In this document: in pieces, positions 34,308 through 42,989 of the stretch
Position numbering within the stretch: the first letter of the stretch is position 1
Layout of the letters: each line of letters starts with the position of its first letter
Source: Pseudomonadota bacterium
GTDB taxonomy: Bacteria > Pseudomonadota > Gammaproteobacteria > Burkholderiales > Burkholderiaceae_C
DNA length: 64,000 bases
Assembly: GCA_020161145.1 (NCBI GenBank)
Contig: JAIUPQ010000005.1
Location: 62,001 to 126,000 of the forward strand
Reading direction: 5' to 3'
Notes under the pieces: model-generated
The model's database searches: none
Told to the model about the DNA's origin: nothing
Seen by the model: the letters and a program-made list of their open reading frames with translations, nothing else
Program-made: the position numbers and the translations under genes

Positions 34308-35861
34308 ATGAATGCACCCTCCCGTCCCCTGATCACCCGCCTGCTCGACGCCGTGGAGCGCGTGGGCAACAAGTTGCCCGACCCGGCGCTGCTGTTTCTG
34401 CTGCTGATGCTGCTGGCCTGGGGGCTGTCGTGGTGGCTGTCGGGTCTGAGCTTCACCGAGATCGATCCGCGCACCAAGCAGCCCATCGAGGTCAAGAACC
34501 TGCTCACCGGCACCAGCCTCACCGCGTTTCTGGCGCAGATGGTGCACACCTTCGTGAGCTTCCACCCGCTGGGCGTGGTGCTGGTGGCCATGCTGGGCCT
34601 GGGCGTGGCCGAGCACACGGGCTTCATCAATGCGGGGCTGCGCGGCCTGCTGGCCGTGACCTCGCGCAAGCTGCTGACGCCGGTGCTGGTGGCGGTGGGT
34701 GTGCTGTCCCACGTGGCGGCGGATGCGGGCTATGTGCTGGTGATTCCGCTGGGCGCGGTGATCTTCTACGCCGCCGGGCGCCACCCGCTGGCCGGTATTG
34801 CGGCGGCGTTCGTGGGGGTGTCGGGCGGGTTTTCGGCCACGTTCTTCGTGCCCTCCAGCCTGGATCCGCTGCTGGCCGGGCTGACGCAGGCGTCGGCGCG
34901 GCTGATCGACCCGGCGGTGGTGATCAACCCGCTGAACAACTACGTGTTCACCACCGTCTCGACCCTGTTGGTGGTGGCCATAGGCTGGGTGCTGACGGAC
35001 AAGGTGATCGAACCCCGCCTGGCCGCAACGCCGGTGGACGGCGACGCCAGCGACATGCCCAAGATGACGGCGCTGTCGGCCGCCGAGAAGCGGGGCCTGG
35101 CCTGGGCGCTGGCGGCCATGGTGCTGGCGCTGGTGCTGGTGGTGCTGACGGCGTTGCCGGCGGGCTCGGCCTGGCGCGCGCCCCAAAGCGCACCCAGCGG
35201 TGCGGGCGAGCTGCTGGTGGCGACGGCGCCGCTGATGCAGTCCATCGTGGCGCTGATCTTTCTGCTGTTCCTGCTGCCGGGCGTGGTCTATGGCTATGTG
35301 GCGGGCACCGTCAGCAGCCATCGCGACATCATCCAGGGCATGAGCAAGGCCATGAGCGGCATGGGCTATTACATCGTCATGGCCTTCTTTGCGGCGCAGT
35401 TCATCTACGCCTTCGGGCAGAGCAACATCGGCGCGCTGCTGGCCATCAAGGGCGCCAACGGCCTGCAGGCCATGGCCTTGCCCACGGGGTTGACCATGGT
35501 GGGCATCGTGCTGCTGTCGTCGCTGGTCAACCTGGTGGTGGGCTCGGCCTCGGCCAAATGGGCGCTGATCGGCGCCATCATGGTGCCCATGCTGATGCAG
35601 CTGGGCATCTCGCCCGACTTCACCCAGGCGGCCTACCGGGTGGGTGACTCCAGCACCAACATCATCACGCCGCTGCTGCCCTACTTCCCGCTGATCGTGG
35701 TCTTTTGCCAGCGCTACGTCAAAGGCGCCGGCATCGGCACGCTGCTGGCGCTGATGCTGCCCTACTCGGTGGCGCTGCTGGTGCTGTGGACGACGATGCT
35801 GCTGGGCTTTTGGGCGCTGGGCGTGCCGCTGGGCCTGGGTGCGTCCTATGCCTATCCCTGA
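34308..35861 (+). CDS. AbgT-family transporter
   Basis: Inner-membrane transporter of 517 residues with around 11-13 hydrophobic segments. Landmarks are RVGNKLPDPALLFLLLM at the N-terminus, HVAADAGYVLVIPLGA, NPLNNYVFTT and YRVGDSSTNIITPLLPYFPL. AbgT proteins take up p-aminobenzoyl-glutamate or export sulfonamide-type antimetabolites. Which applies here cannot be told: no abgA/abgB hydrolase genes are nearby. Its last 10 bases overlap the convergent LysR gene. Confidence 0.92.
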   Translation: MNAPSRPLITRLLDAVERVGNKLPDPALLFLLLMLLAWGLSWWLSGLSFTEIDPRTKQPIEVKNLLTGTSLTAFLAQMVHTFVSFHPLGVVLVAMLGLGVAEHTGFINAGLRGLLAVTSRKLLTPVLVAVGVLSHVAADAGYVLVIPLGAVIFYAAGRHPLAGIAAAFVGVSGGFSATFFVPSSLDPLLAGLTQASARLIDPAVVINPLNNYVFTTVSTLLVVAIGWVLTDKVIEPRLAATPVDGDASDMPKMTALSAAEKRGLAWALAAMVLALVLVVLTALPAGSAWRAPQSAPSGAGELLVATAPLMQSIVALIFLLFLLPGVVYGYVAGTVSSHRDIIQGMSKAMSGMGYYIVMAFFAAQFIYAFGQSNIGALLAIKGANGLQAMALPTGLTMVGIVLLSSLVNLVVGSASAKWALIGAIMVPMLMQLGISPDFTQAAYRVGDSSTNIITPLLPYFPLIVVFCQRYVKGAGIGTLLALMLPYSVALLVLWTTMLLGFWALGVPLGLGASYAYP

Positions 35862-36697
35862 AGCTCGCGCACCAGAAAGTCGATGAAGGTGCGCACCTTG
35901 GCGCTCTGGTACTCGCGGTTCAGGTAGGCGGCGTACAGCGTCAGCGGCGGCCGGGGCTCATCCGGCAGCAGCGCCACCAGCCGGCCTTCGGCCAGTGCCT
36001 CGTCCACCAGCCAGGCGGGCAGATAGGCCACGCCCAGACCGGCCTCGGCCAGGCGGGCCAGCATCACGGTGTTGTTGCTGTCGGCGCTGGCCGTCAGCGG
36101 GCTGTCCACGCCGGTGTAGTTGGGCAGCACGCCCCGGTGGCCGGCCAGCTCGGCGGTGGTGCGCGGCGTGCCGTGGCGTGCCAGATAGGCGGGGCTGGCC
36201 ACGAAGTGAAAGGCCACCGGCGTCAGGGGCCGCACGATGAGCTGGGGCTGAGGCTGGGCCGTGACGCGCAAGGCCAGATCCAGGCCCTCGGCCACCAGAT
36301 CGACGTGGCGGTTCTCCAGGTGCAGCGACAGCACCACCAGCGGCTGCTCGACCTGGTAGCGGGCCATCAGCTGCGCAAAGCGCGGCGTGGCGCACCAGAC
36401 GGGGGCCGTGAAGCGCAGCACGCCCTGGGCCGTGCGGCGGCCGCGCTGCGCGGCCGCGCGTGCCGTGGCCAGCGTGTCCAGCGCGTGGCCGGCCTCGCGC
36501 AGGTACTCGGCGCCGGCCTCGGTCAGCGCTAGGCGGCGGCTGCTGCGGTTGAGCAGGCGCACCTGCAGGTCGGCCTCCAGCCGGCTGACGTGCTTGCTGG
36601 CCATGGCCACGGACAGCCCTAACGCCTGGGCCGCCCGCGTGAAGCTGCCCAGCGTGGCCACCTGCCGAAAGACTTCGAGGCTTTGCAGACGGTCCAT
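35852..36697 (-). CDS. LysR-family transcriptional regulator, CrgA/YhjC-like
   Basis: A 281-residue regulator with an N-terminal HTH (VFRQVATLGSFTRAAQALGL, then VAMASKHVSRLEADLQVRLL) and a substrate-binding-like C-terminal domain. The subgroup resembles the LysR proteins that often sit divergent from oxidoreductases or small membrane proteins. It is divergent from the DoxX-azoreductase pair (start to start 98 bp), which it may regulate, and convergent with AbgT. Confidence 0.9.
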   Translation of the reverse strand: MDRLQSLEVFRQVATLGSFTRAAQALGLSVAMASKHVSRLEADLQVRLLNRSSRRLALTEAGAEYLREAGHALDTLATARAAAQRGRRTAQGVLRFTAPVWCATPRFAQLMARYQVEQPLVVLSLHLENRHVDLVAEGLDLALRVTAQPQPQLIVRPLTPVAFHFVASPAYLARHGTPRTTAELAGHRGVLPNYTGVDSPLTASADSNNTVMLARLAEAGLGVAYLPAWLVDEALAEGRLVALLPDEPRPPLTLYAAYLNREYQSAKVRTFIDFLVRELQG

Positions 36698-36795
36698 GTT
36701 TTCTCCTGAGGAAATGAAGGTTCAACGCAGAGCCCGTTGGTTTCCTGGGGGTTGATTTTCTACACTGGCGGCCGTTTTGTTTGACGCCACCTCCC

Positions 36796-37200
36796 ATGAC
36801 CCACCTGACTTCCCGACTGGCCTCTTTGCAACCCTATGCGCTGGCGTTGCTGCGCATCGTGGCCGGCTACACCTATTTGCTGCATGGCACGGCCAAGCTG
36901 TTTGGCCTGCCACACATCGAGCGGTTCGACGGACTGTCATGGCTGTCGCTGATGGGCGTGGCCGGCATGCTGGAGACGGTGGGCGGTACCCTGCTGGTGC
37001 TGGGCTTGTTCACCCGACCGGTGGCCTTCGTGCTCTCGGGCATGATGGCGGTGGCCTATTTCATGGCCCATGCCTCGGCCGGTACGGTGCTGTTGCCGCT
37101 GCTCAACGGCGGCGAGCCGGCGGTGCTGTTCTGCTTCGTGTTCTTGTACCTGGCCACGGCCGGTGGCGGCGCCTGGGCGCTGGATCGCGCGCGCCGCTGA
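36796..37200 (+). CDS. DoxX-family membrane protein
   Basis: A 134-residue integral membrane protein with four hydrophobic segments and the DoxX landmarks LRIVAGYTYLLHGTAKLFG, GMLETVGGTLLVLGL and MAVAYFMAHA. DoxX-like proteins are linked to thiol and redox homeostasis, but the biochemical role is open. ATG at 36796 was chosen; no strong ribosome-binding site is visible. It is followed by the azoreductase gene after 43 bp. Confidence 0.85.
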   Translation: MTHLTSRLASLQPYALALLRIVAGYTYLLHGTAKLFGLPHIERFDGLSWLSLMGVAGMLETVGGTLLVLGLFTRPVAFVLSGMMAVAYFMAHASAGTVLLPLLNGGEPAVLFCFVFLYLATAGGGAWALDRARR

Positions 37201-37243
37201 ATGCCCTCCTTTGTCCTGCACAAAAAGAAAGCGATTTCCCGAC

Positions 37244-37828
37244 ATGAAAACCCTGCTCATCGTCCGCTCGTCCGTCAACGGCGCGGCCAGCTTTTCCAAC
37301 CGCCTGCTGGAGGCCTGGGTGGCCCATGCCCGCCAGCGCCTGGGCGAGGTGCGCGTGGTCGAGCGCGACCTGGCGGCCCATCCGGTGCCCCTGCTGACGC
37401 CCGAGACCGTGGCCGCCATCCGGGCCGGCGTGGTGGACACCCCGGCGCGCATCGAAGCCGACCGGCTGGCGCGTGAGCTGGTGGCCGAGTTGCAGGCCGC
37501 CGACGAGATCGCGCTGGGGCTGCCGCGCTACAACTTTCAGGCGCCGGCCGGCTTCAAGGCCTATATCGACACCATTGCCCGCCCGCGCATCACCTTCCGC
37601 TACGGCGAGAGCGGCCCCGAAGGGCTGCTGACCGACAAGCCCACCTATGCGCTGATGGCCAGCGGCGGGCTGTATCCGGCCGAGTCGGATCACTACGTGC
37701 CCTGGCTGCGTCAGGTGCTGGGGTTTCTGGGCCTCAAGGACTTGCGCGTCATCCAGGCCCAGGGCGTGGCCATGGACGCCGAAGGCGCGCTGGCCCGCGC
37801 CACGGCGGCCATCAACGCGACGACATGA
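37244..37828 (+). CDS. azoR: FMN-dependent NADH-azoreductase family flavoprotein
   Basis: A 194-residue flavodoxin-fold quinone/azo reductase. It starts MKTLLIVRSSVNGAASFSNR, contributing the FMN phosphate loop. The region LGLPRYNFQAPAGFKAYIDT matches the AzoR core (family P-M-Y-N-F), though with P-R-Y-N-F here. ASGGLYP is the usual glycine-rich motif. It likely reduces quinones in the cytosol. It lies downstream of DoxX and divergent from a LysR regulator, consistent with a redox-stress unit (inference). Confidence 0.88.
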   Translation: MKTLLIVRSSVNGAASFSNRLLEAWVAHARQRLGEVRVVERDLAAHPVPLLTPETVAAIRAGVVDTPARIEADRLARELVAELQAADEIALGLPRYNFQAPAGFKAYIDTIARPRITFRYGESGPEGLLTDKPTYALMASGGLYPAESDHYVPWLRQVLGFLGLKDLRVIQAQGVAMDAEGALARATAAINATT

Positions 37829-38061
37829 CGCACGCCGCGGCCACGATGTAGCTCGGTTGCGACACCGCCGAGCGGGCGTCACCAGGCGACCAAGGGTAAA
37901 CCCCTGGAACATATGCCAGAATGCAAAAGGGATATCCGCAACCTCGGTCGCGGCCCGCGCGCCGTTGTATAGAGGCAACATTTTTAGCCGGCGTGACCAA
38001 GCTGTAATAAATGGCTGGTGCAATGCAAACCATCCAGTTCACTGTGTTTGAGGACATTTAA

Positions 38062-39069
38062 ATGAAAAAGACACTCCTGGCTTCGGCCGTTCTGCTTGCT
38101 GCTGCGGCTCCCGCGCTGGCCCAATCTTCGGTGACCATCTACGGCGTGCTTGATCTGGGCGCACGCTCGATCAAGAACGACGGCTACAGCACCGACAACA
38201 TGATTGCCAAGGACGGCTCGGGCGCCGCCAGCCGTCTGGGCTTCAAGGGCACCGAGGACCTGGGCGGCGGCCTGAAGGCCGAATTCGTGCTGGAGTCGGG
38301 CCTGACCGCCAACACCGGCACCGCCGGCGCCGGCTCGCGCTTCTGGGATCGCCAGGCCACGCTGAGCCTGTCCAGCGCCTCCTGGGGTGAAATCCGTCTG
38401 GGCCGCGCCAAGACCTCCAACCGCCTGGTCATCGACGCCTTCGACCCCTGGGGCTCGGTGGGCATGCCGGATGGAACCCGCATCTACTCGGCCCTGACCA
38501 GCGCCGCCGTCACCAACCGCGTCGACAACCAGATCGCCTACTTCACGCCCACCATGGGCGGTTTCTACGGCTCGGTGGACGCGTCGGAAGGCTCGTCCAA
38601 CGGCAACAAGACCTACTCGGGTCGCCTGGGCTACAAGAAGGGCGCGCTGCACGTGGCCGGCGGCTACGGCGAGTCCGAGAACACCAATGGCCAGAAGTAC
38701 AAGCTCGGCACCCTGGGCGGCAGCTACGACTTCGGTTTCGTGACCCCGTCGCTGTCGGTGTCGCAGGCCAAGTACATGGGCTACGAGCAGACCATCTACC
38801 AGATCGGCGCCACCGCGCCGCTGGCCGGCGGCACGCTGCGCGCGTCCTACGTCCAGAGCACCGTCAACACCGCTGCCGAGGCCTTCACCGGCGACGGCCA
38901 GTTGTTCGCCGTGGGCTACCTGTACCCGCTGTCCAAGCGCACCGCGCTGTACGGCACGGCCGCCTTCATCAAGAACGACGGTCGGGCCACCTACCGCCTG
39001 GGCGGCACGGGCATCACTGCGGGTGGCGATTCCACCGGCTTCGACGTGGGCATCCGCCACAGCTTCTAA
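38062..39069 (+). CDS. Outer-membrane porin, trimeric Gram-negative type
   Basis: A 335-residue general porin. A signal peptide ends PALAQ, and the barrel begins SSVTIYGVLDLGARS, the signature of beta-proteobacterial porins. Landmarks include SRLGFKGTEDLGGGLKAEF, FWDRQATLSLSS and a C-terminal phenylalanine (GIRHSF) needed for barrel assembly. A GAGGA site precedes the ATG. The 233-bp upstream region is AT-richer and probably holds its promoter, but I cannot fix it. A strong terminator follows. Confidence 0.95.
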   Translation: MKKTLLASAVLLAAAAPALAQSSVTIYGVLDLGARSIKNDGYSTDNMIAKDGSGAASRLGFKGTEDLGGGLKAEFVLESGLTANTGTAGAGSRFWDRQATLSLSSASWGEIRLGRAKTSNRLVIDAFDPWGSVGMPDGTRIYSALTSAAVTNRVDNQIAYFTPTMGGFYGSVDASEGSSNGNKTYSGRLGYKKGALHVAGGYGESENTNGQKYKLGTLGGSYDFGFVTPSLSVSQAKYMGYEQTIYQIGATAPLAGGTLRASYVQSTVNTAAEAFTGDGQLFAVGYLYPLSKRTALYGTAAFIKNDGRATYRLGGTGITAGGDSTGFDVGIRHSF

Positions 39070-39110
39070 GCACACCACCCCGGGCAGGTCACCTGCCCGC
39101 CGTGAACCGA

Positions 39111-39142
39111 ACCGACGCCACCGCAAGGGGCGTCGGTTTTTT
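39111..39142 (+). terminator. Rho-independent terminator after the porin
   Basis: A 9-bp stem ACCGACGCC (39111-39119) pairs with GGCGTCGGT (39129-39137) and is followed by a T-run to 39142. It ends at the stop codon of the convergent cyclophilin gene. A second 7-bp hairpin (CGGGCAG/CTGCCCG, 39081-39099) lies between it and the porin stop. Confidence 0.9.
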
Positions 39143-40068
39143 CATGGGCTGCTGCGATCGCTCGGTGCCGGTTGCGCATCGCGCACCGGCACCGCCACGC
39201 CGCACAACTCCACCCGACCGGGGGCGCGCACGGTCCAGCCGTCTTTGCGCTCGCGGCGCAGTTGGTTGAGGGCGGCGAAAGTGGGTGAGTCGGTGCGCAG
39301 CAGCTCCAGCCGGGGGCGCAGTGGAGGCGGCAGTTCGCTGGCCAGTTGCACCGCCGTGATGGCCGTGCGCAGCGTCGGGTCGGCGTAAAAACCCATCGGC
39401 GGTGGGCCCCGGCGCAAGGTGGCCAGCCACTCCATGCCCTGCACCACGCGGCCCACGACGGTGATGTTGCGATCCAGCGCGCGCGGCGCCTGGCCGATGA
39501 CGGCGTAAAGCTGGGCGCCGGTGCTGCTGTCCGGCGCGTTGTCGCGGCCGGCCCCCACCATGCCGTAGCAGTGCGCCAGCCAGGCCACGTCGCCCGCGCG
39601 GGCCACCGGCATGCCGTCCACAAACCCCACCTGCGCCGCCCAGGGGTCGCCGTCGGGCAGGGCGGTGAAGGCCAGCCCGGCGGCGGGCCGCTCGAATTCG
39701 GCCGGCAGCTTGCCCTTGGCCTCGCCCAGCGGCTTGCGCGGCTCGCCGGGGATGTCCTCGCCCGGGTCGCCCCACTGGACGACGAAGTTGTCCTGGGCGC
39801 GCAAGATGGCCAGACCGTCCCAGTAGTGGCCGCGCGCCAGGGTGCGGATGTTGGCCACGTGGGCGGGGGCGAACTGCGGCGCCAGCTCGATCACCACCTG
39901 CCCCTGCGGCAGCGTCATCACCAAGGTGTTGTCGGGCGCCAGCGCCCGCCAGTGGGTGGCCGGCGCGGCGGCCAGCAGGGCGGCGGCCGAGCCGGGCGGC
40001 GGCGGCTCGTCGGCCGCCTGGGCGGTGGCGGCGCACAGCAGCGCCAGCGCGGTCAACAGCGGCTTCAT
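39142..40068 (-). CDS. Exported cyclophilin-type peptidyl-prolyl isomerase
   Basis: A 308-residue protein with a signal peptide (cleavage near AAQA-AD). The cyclophilin-like domain has [19 protein letters not shown] and the shifted motif [10 protein letters not shown]. It should assist folding in the periplasm. The domain is longer and more divergent than PpiA, and several canonical active-site residues are not obvious, so activity is not certain. The start overlaps the rmlC stop by 4 bases. Confidence 0.82.
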   Translation of the reverse strand: MKPLLTALALLCAATAQAADEPPPPGSAAALLAAAPATHWRALAPDNTLVMTLPQGQVVIELAPQFAPAHVANIRTLARGHYWDGLAILRAQDNFVVQWGDPGEDIPGEPRKPLGEAKGKLPAEFERPAAGLAFTALPDGDPWAAQVGFVDGMPVARAGDVAWLAHCYGMVGAGRDNAPDSSTGAQLYAVIGQAPRALDRNITVVGRVVQGMEWLATLRRGPPPMGFYADPTLRTAITAVQLASELPPPLRPRLELLRTDSPTFAALNQLRRERKDGWTVRAPGRVELCGVAVPVRDAQPAPSDRSSP

Positions 40069-40607
40069 GGCAGATCCTTAAGCAAGGGCGCGGCAGCGTC
40101 CTTGGGCGACAGCAGCGGCGCCATGCCCAGATCGGGCCAGGCAATGGCCAGGTCGGGGTCGTCCCAGCGCACGCTGCCCTCGGCCTCGGGGGCGTAGTAG
40201 TCGGTGGCCTTGTAGAGAAAGTCGGCGCTGTCGCTGAGCACCACGAAGCCGTGCGCGAGGCCGGGCGGAATCCACAGCTGGCGGTGGTTGTCCGCCGTCA
40301 GCTCCACGCCCACCCAGCGGCCGAACGTGGGGCTCTCGCGACGGATGTCCACCGCCACGTCGAACACCGCACCTGCCGTCACCCGCACCAGCTTGCCCTG
40401 GGCATGCGGCGCCCGCTGAAAGTGCAGGCCGCGCAGCACGCCGCGTGCGCTGCGCGAATGGTTGTCCTGCACAAAAGCCGTGGGGCTGCCGACGGCGGCG
40501 TCAAACAGGCGCTGCGAAAAACTCTCCAGGAAAAATCCGCGCGCGTCGCCGAATACCTTGGGTTCCACAATCAGTACGTCGGCGATGGCGGTGGTCTTTA
40601 TTTGCAT
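40065..40607 (-). CDS. rmlC: dTDP-4-dehydrorhamnose 3,5-epimerase
   Basis: A 180-residue cupin-fold epimerase of the dTDP-L-rhamnose pathway. The motif GVLRGLHFQ contains the catalytic His62, and Tyr132 near FLYKATDYY is the second catalytic residue. The start MQIKTTAIADVLIVEPKVFG is typical. The rest of the pathway (rmlA, rmlB, rmlD) is not in the window, so this is a detached copy. It is translationally coupled to the downstream cyclophilin gene and divergent by 16 bp from the FAD reductase gene. Confidence 0.93.
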   Translation of the reverse strand: MQIKTTAIADVLIVEPKVFGDARGFFLESFSQRLFDAAVGSPTAFVQDNHSRSARGVLRGLHFQRAPHAQGKLVRVTAGAVFDVAVDIRRESPTFGRWVGVELTADNHRQLWIPPGLAHGFVVLSDSADFLYKATDYYAPEAEGSVRWDDPDLAIAWPDLGMAPLLSPKDAAAPLLKDLP

Positions 40608-40623
40608 GGCAGCATGACGGTCA

Positions 40624-41820
40624 ATGAACGAGCCCACATTGAACCGCACTTTGCCCGCGCGCTGCGAGGTGCTGGTCATCGGCGCCGGCCCGGCGGGCAG
40701 CGCCTGCGCGCAGATGCTGGCGCGCGCCGGACGCGACGTGCTGCTGGTGGATCGCCAGGACTTTCCGCGCGACAAGGTCTGCGGCGATGGCCTGATTCCC
40801 GATGCCCACCACGCGCTGACGCGCCTGGGCGTGCACGAGCCGGTCATGGCGCGGGCGCGGGTGGCCGACCACGTGCGCTGCGTAGGCCCGCGCGGCGGGC
40901 GCATCGACGTGCCCGGCCGACTGGCCGTGCTGCCCCGGCGCGAGTTGGATGCCATCTTGCTGGACGCCGCTCGGGCGGCGGGCGCACGCGTGGCCACGCC
41001 GTGGCGGTTTGAAGCGCCGCTGCAGGAGGGCGAGCGCGTCGTCGGGGCCTGGTTGCACGGCGCCGCCACGGCCGAGGTGCGCGCCGACTGGACGGTGTTG
41101 GCCACCGGCGCCGCCGCACAGCCGCTGCAGCGCATGGGCGCGTGCGTGCGCCAGACACCGTCGGCCATCGCGCTGCGTGGCCATGTGCGGCATGCGGCCA
41201 TGGATGAAGGCTGGCGCACGCTGGACGTGGTCTGGCATCGCGCCTTCGCCGGTGGCTATGGCTGGATCTTTCCGGGCCCGGACGGCGTCTTCAACATCGG
41301 CGTGGGGGCGGCCGGCGCAGGTCAGACCCATTTGCGCGACCTGATGGCACGCTTTGCGGCCGTCTACGAGCCCGCGGGCCGGCTGCTGCGCGAGGGGCAA
41401 TGGGTGGCGCCCGCCAAGGGCGCGCCGCTGCGCTGGTCGCTGACCGGCGCCCAACCGGTGCGGCCCGGCCTGCTGGTGGCCGGCGAGGCCGTGGGCAGCA
41501 CCTATGCCTTCACCGGCGAAGGCATAGGCAAGGCGCTGGAGACCGGCATCCTGGCGGCCGAGGCGCTGGTGGCCGGTGGCGGCGATGCGGCCGTGCAGCG
41601 GCAGTACGCGGCCGCGCTGGCCGCCATCAAACCCCGGTTCGACCTGTACGAGCGCGCCCAGCGCATCAACCGCTACCCGTGGCTGGTGGACTTGCTGATC
41701 TGGCGGGCCAACCACACGCCGGCCCTGCAGCGCCGCATGGCCGGCGTGCTCGAAGAAACCGCCCATCTGGGCGACCCCCTGTCGCCGCGCGGCCTGATGC
41801 GGCTGATGTGGCCGAAGTGA
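40624..41820 (+). CDS. FAD-dependent reductase, geranylgeranyl-reductase family
   Basis: A 398-residue flavoprotein. The N-terminal dinucleotide-binding motif VLVIGAGPAGSACAQML and the segment DFPRDKVCGDGL are shared with geranylgeranyl reductases and aromatic-ring hydroxylase-like enzymes. A second FAD motif is PGLLVAGEAVGSTYAFTGEG. The substrate cannot be assigned; photosynthesis genes are not nearby, so a lipid or isoprenoid reduction is one possibility. The glycosylase gene follows 5 bp later, so they are likely one operon. Confidence 0.85.
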   Translation: MNEPTLNRTLPARCEVLVIGAGPAGSACAQMLARAGRDVLLVDRQDFPRDKVCGDGLIPDAHHALTRLGVHEPVMARARVADHVRCVGPRGGRIDVPGRLAVLPRRELDAILLDAARAAGARVATPWRFEAPLQEGERVVGAWLHGAATAEVRADWTVLATGAAAQPLQRMGACVRQTPSAIALRGHVRHAAMDEGWRTLDVVWHRAFAGGYGWIFPGPDGVFNIGVGAAGAGQTHLRDLMARFAAVYEPAGRLLREGQWVAPAKGAPLRWSLTGAQPVRPGLLVAGEAVGSTYAFTGEGIGKALETGILAAEALVAGGGDAAVQRQYAAALAAIKPRFDLYERAQRINRYPWLVDLLIWRANHTPALQRRMAGVLEETAHLGDPLSPRGLMRLMWPK

Positions 41821-41825
41821 GTGCC

Positions 41826-42914
41826 ATGCTCCCTGTGACCTTGCGCGAGCTGCGCCGCCACGCCGTGGCGCGCAGCCTGTTTGCACCCACCACCTTGATG
41901 GACGCCATCGAGCGCCTGGGCGGCTTTGTGCAGGCCGACCCACTGCGCGCGCCGGCGCGGGCGCAAGACCTGACGCTGCGCCACCGCGTCAAAGGCTACC
42001 GCGCGGGCGATCTGGAGCGCCGCTACCCCCGGCTGCCGCTGCAGGAAGACTTCTTCATCAACTACGGCTTCGTGCTGCCCGCGCTGCGCGCCCTGATGCA
42101 CCCGCGCACGGCCCGCAGCGTCTGGGACGGGGCGCGCTGGCGGCAGGCCCAGACCGTGCTGGATGAGGTGGCGCGGCTGGGCCAGGCCCACCCCGCCGAC
42201 GTGGACGCCGCCTTGCAGCACGGCGCGGTGACCAACTGGTTTGGTGGCGCCAGCCGGCTGACCACCGAGCTGCTGGACGGTCTGCACTACCGCAGCCGGC
42301 TGGATGTGGTGCGGCGCGAAGGCGGCACCCGCTGCTATGGCCTGGCCGCGCCCTGGCAGCCCCACCCCGACCCGCAGGCGGCCATGGACGCCATGGCCGA
42401 CGCGCTGGTGCAGACCTATGCGCCGCTGCCCTCGGCCAGCCTCTCGCAGCTCATCCACATGCTGGCCGGCGCCGCGCCGCAGTGGGACTCCTTGCGGCGC
42501 ACCACCGCCGTGCGCGCGCGCCAGCGCCTGGCCAGCGCGCGGGTGGACGGCGAGGACTGGTACTGGCCTGCGCACGAAGACCCCCGCCGGGGCTGGCGCG
42601 TCGCGCGTGCCGTGCGGCTGCTGGCGCCGTTCGACCCCGTGGTCTGGGACCGCCGCCGCTTCGAGCGGCTGTGGGGCTGGGCCTACCGCTTCGAGGCCTA
42701 CACCCCGGCCGCCAAGCGGGTGCGCGGCCACTATGCGCTGCCCCTGCTGTGGGGCGATGCGGTGATCGGCTGGGCCAATGCCCGCGTGACCGAAGGCCGG
42801 CTGCAGGTGCAGCCCGGTTTCGTTGCCGGTCACGCGCCGGCTGGCGCGGCGTTTGCGCAGGCTTACGATGCCGAAATCGCCCGCCTGGCGGTGTTTCTGG
42901 ACGTGGCGGTTTGA
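41826..42914 (+). CDS. YcaQ/AlkZ-family DNA glycosylase (HTH_42)
   Basis: A 362-residue winged-helix protein of the family that removes bulky alkylated bases and unhooks interstrand crosslinks. The catalytic motif near the N-terminus is Gln36-Ala37-Asp38 in GFVQADPL, the Q-x-D form found in E. coli YcaQ rather than the Q-x-Q form of AlkZ. Other landmarks are RHRVKGYRAGDLERRYPRLP, NYGFVLP and FDPVVWDRRR. ATG at 41826 is 5 bp after the FAD reductase stop. PPK2 follows after 75 bp. Confidence 0.87.
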   Translation: MLPVTLRELRRHAVARSLFAPTTLMDAIERLGGFVQADPLRAPARAQDLTLRHRVKGYRAGDLERRYPRLPLQEDFFINYGFVLPALRALMHPRTARSVWDGARWRQAQTVLDEVARLGQAHPADVDAALQHGAVTNWFGGASRLTTELLDGLHYRSRLDVVRREGGTRCYGLAAPWQPHPDPQAAMDAMADALVQTYAPLPSASLSQLIHMLAGAAPQWDSLRRTTAVRARQRLASARVDGEDWYWPAHEDPRRGWRVARAVRLLAPFDPVVWDRRRFERLWGWAYRFEAYTPAAKRVRGHYALPLLWGDAVIGWANARVTEGRLQVQPGFVAGHAPAGAAFAQAYDAEIARLAVFLDVAV

Positions 42915-42989
42915 CGCCGCTCAACGCCCCGCGCAGCCAGGCGGCGCATCATCGTTGAGTCCTCCTTTTTGTTTCGACCTGGATTGCTC

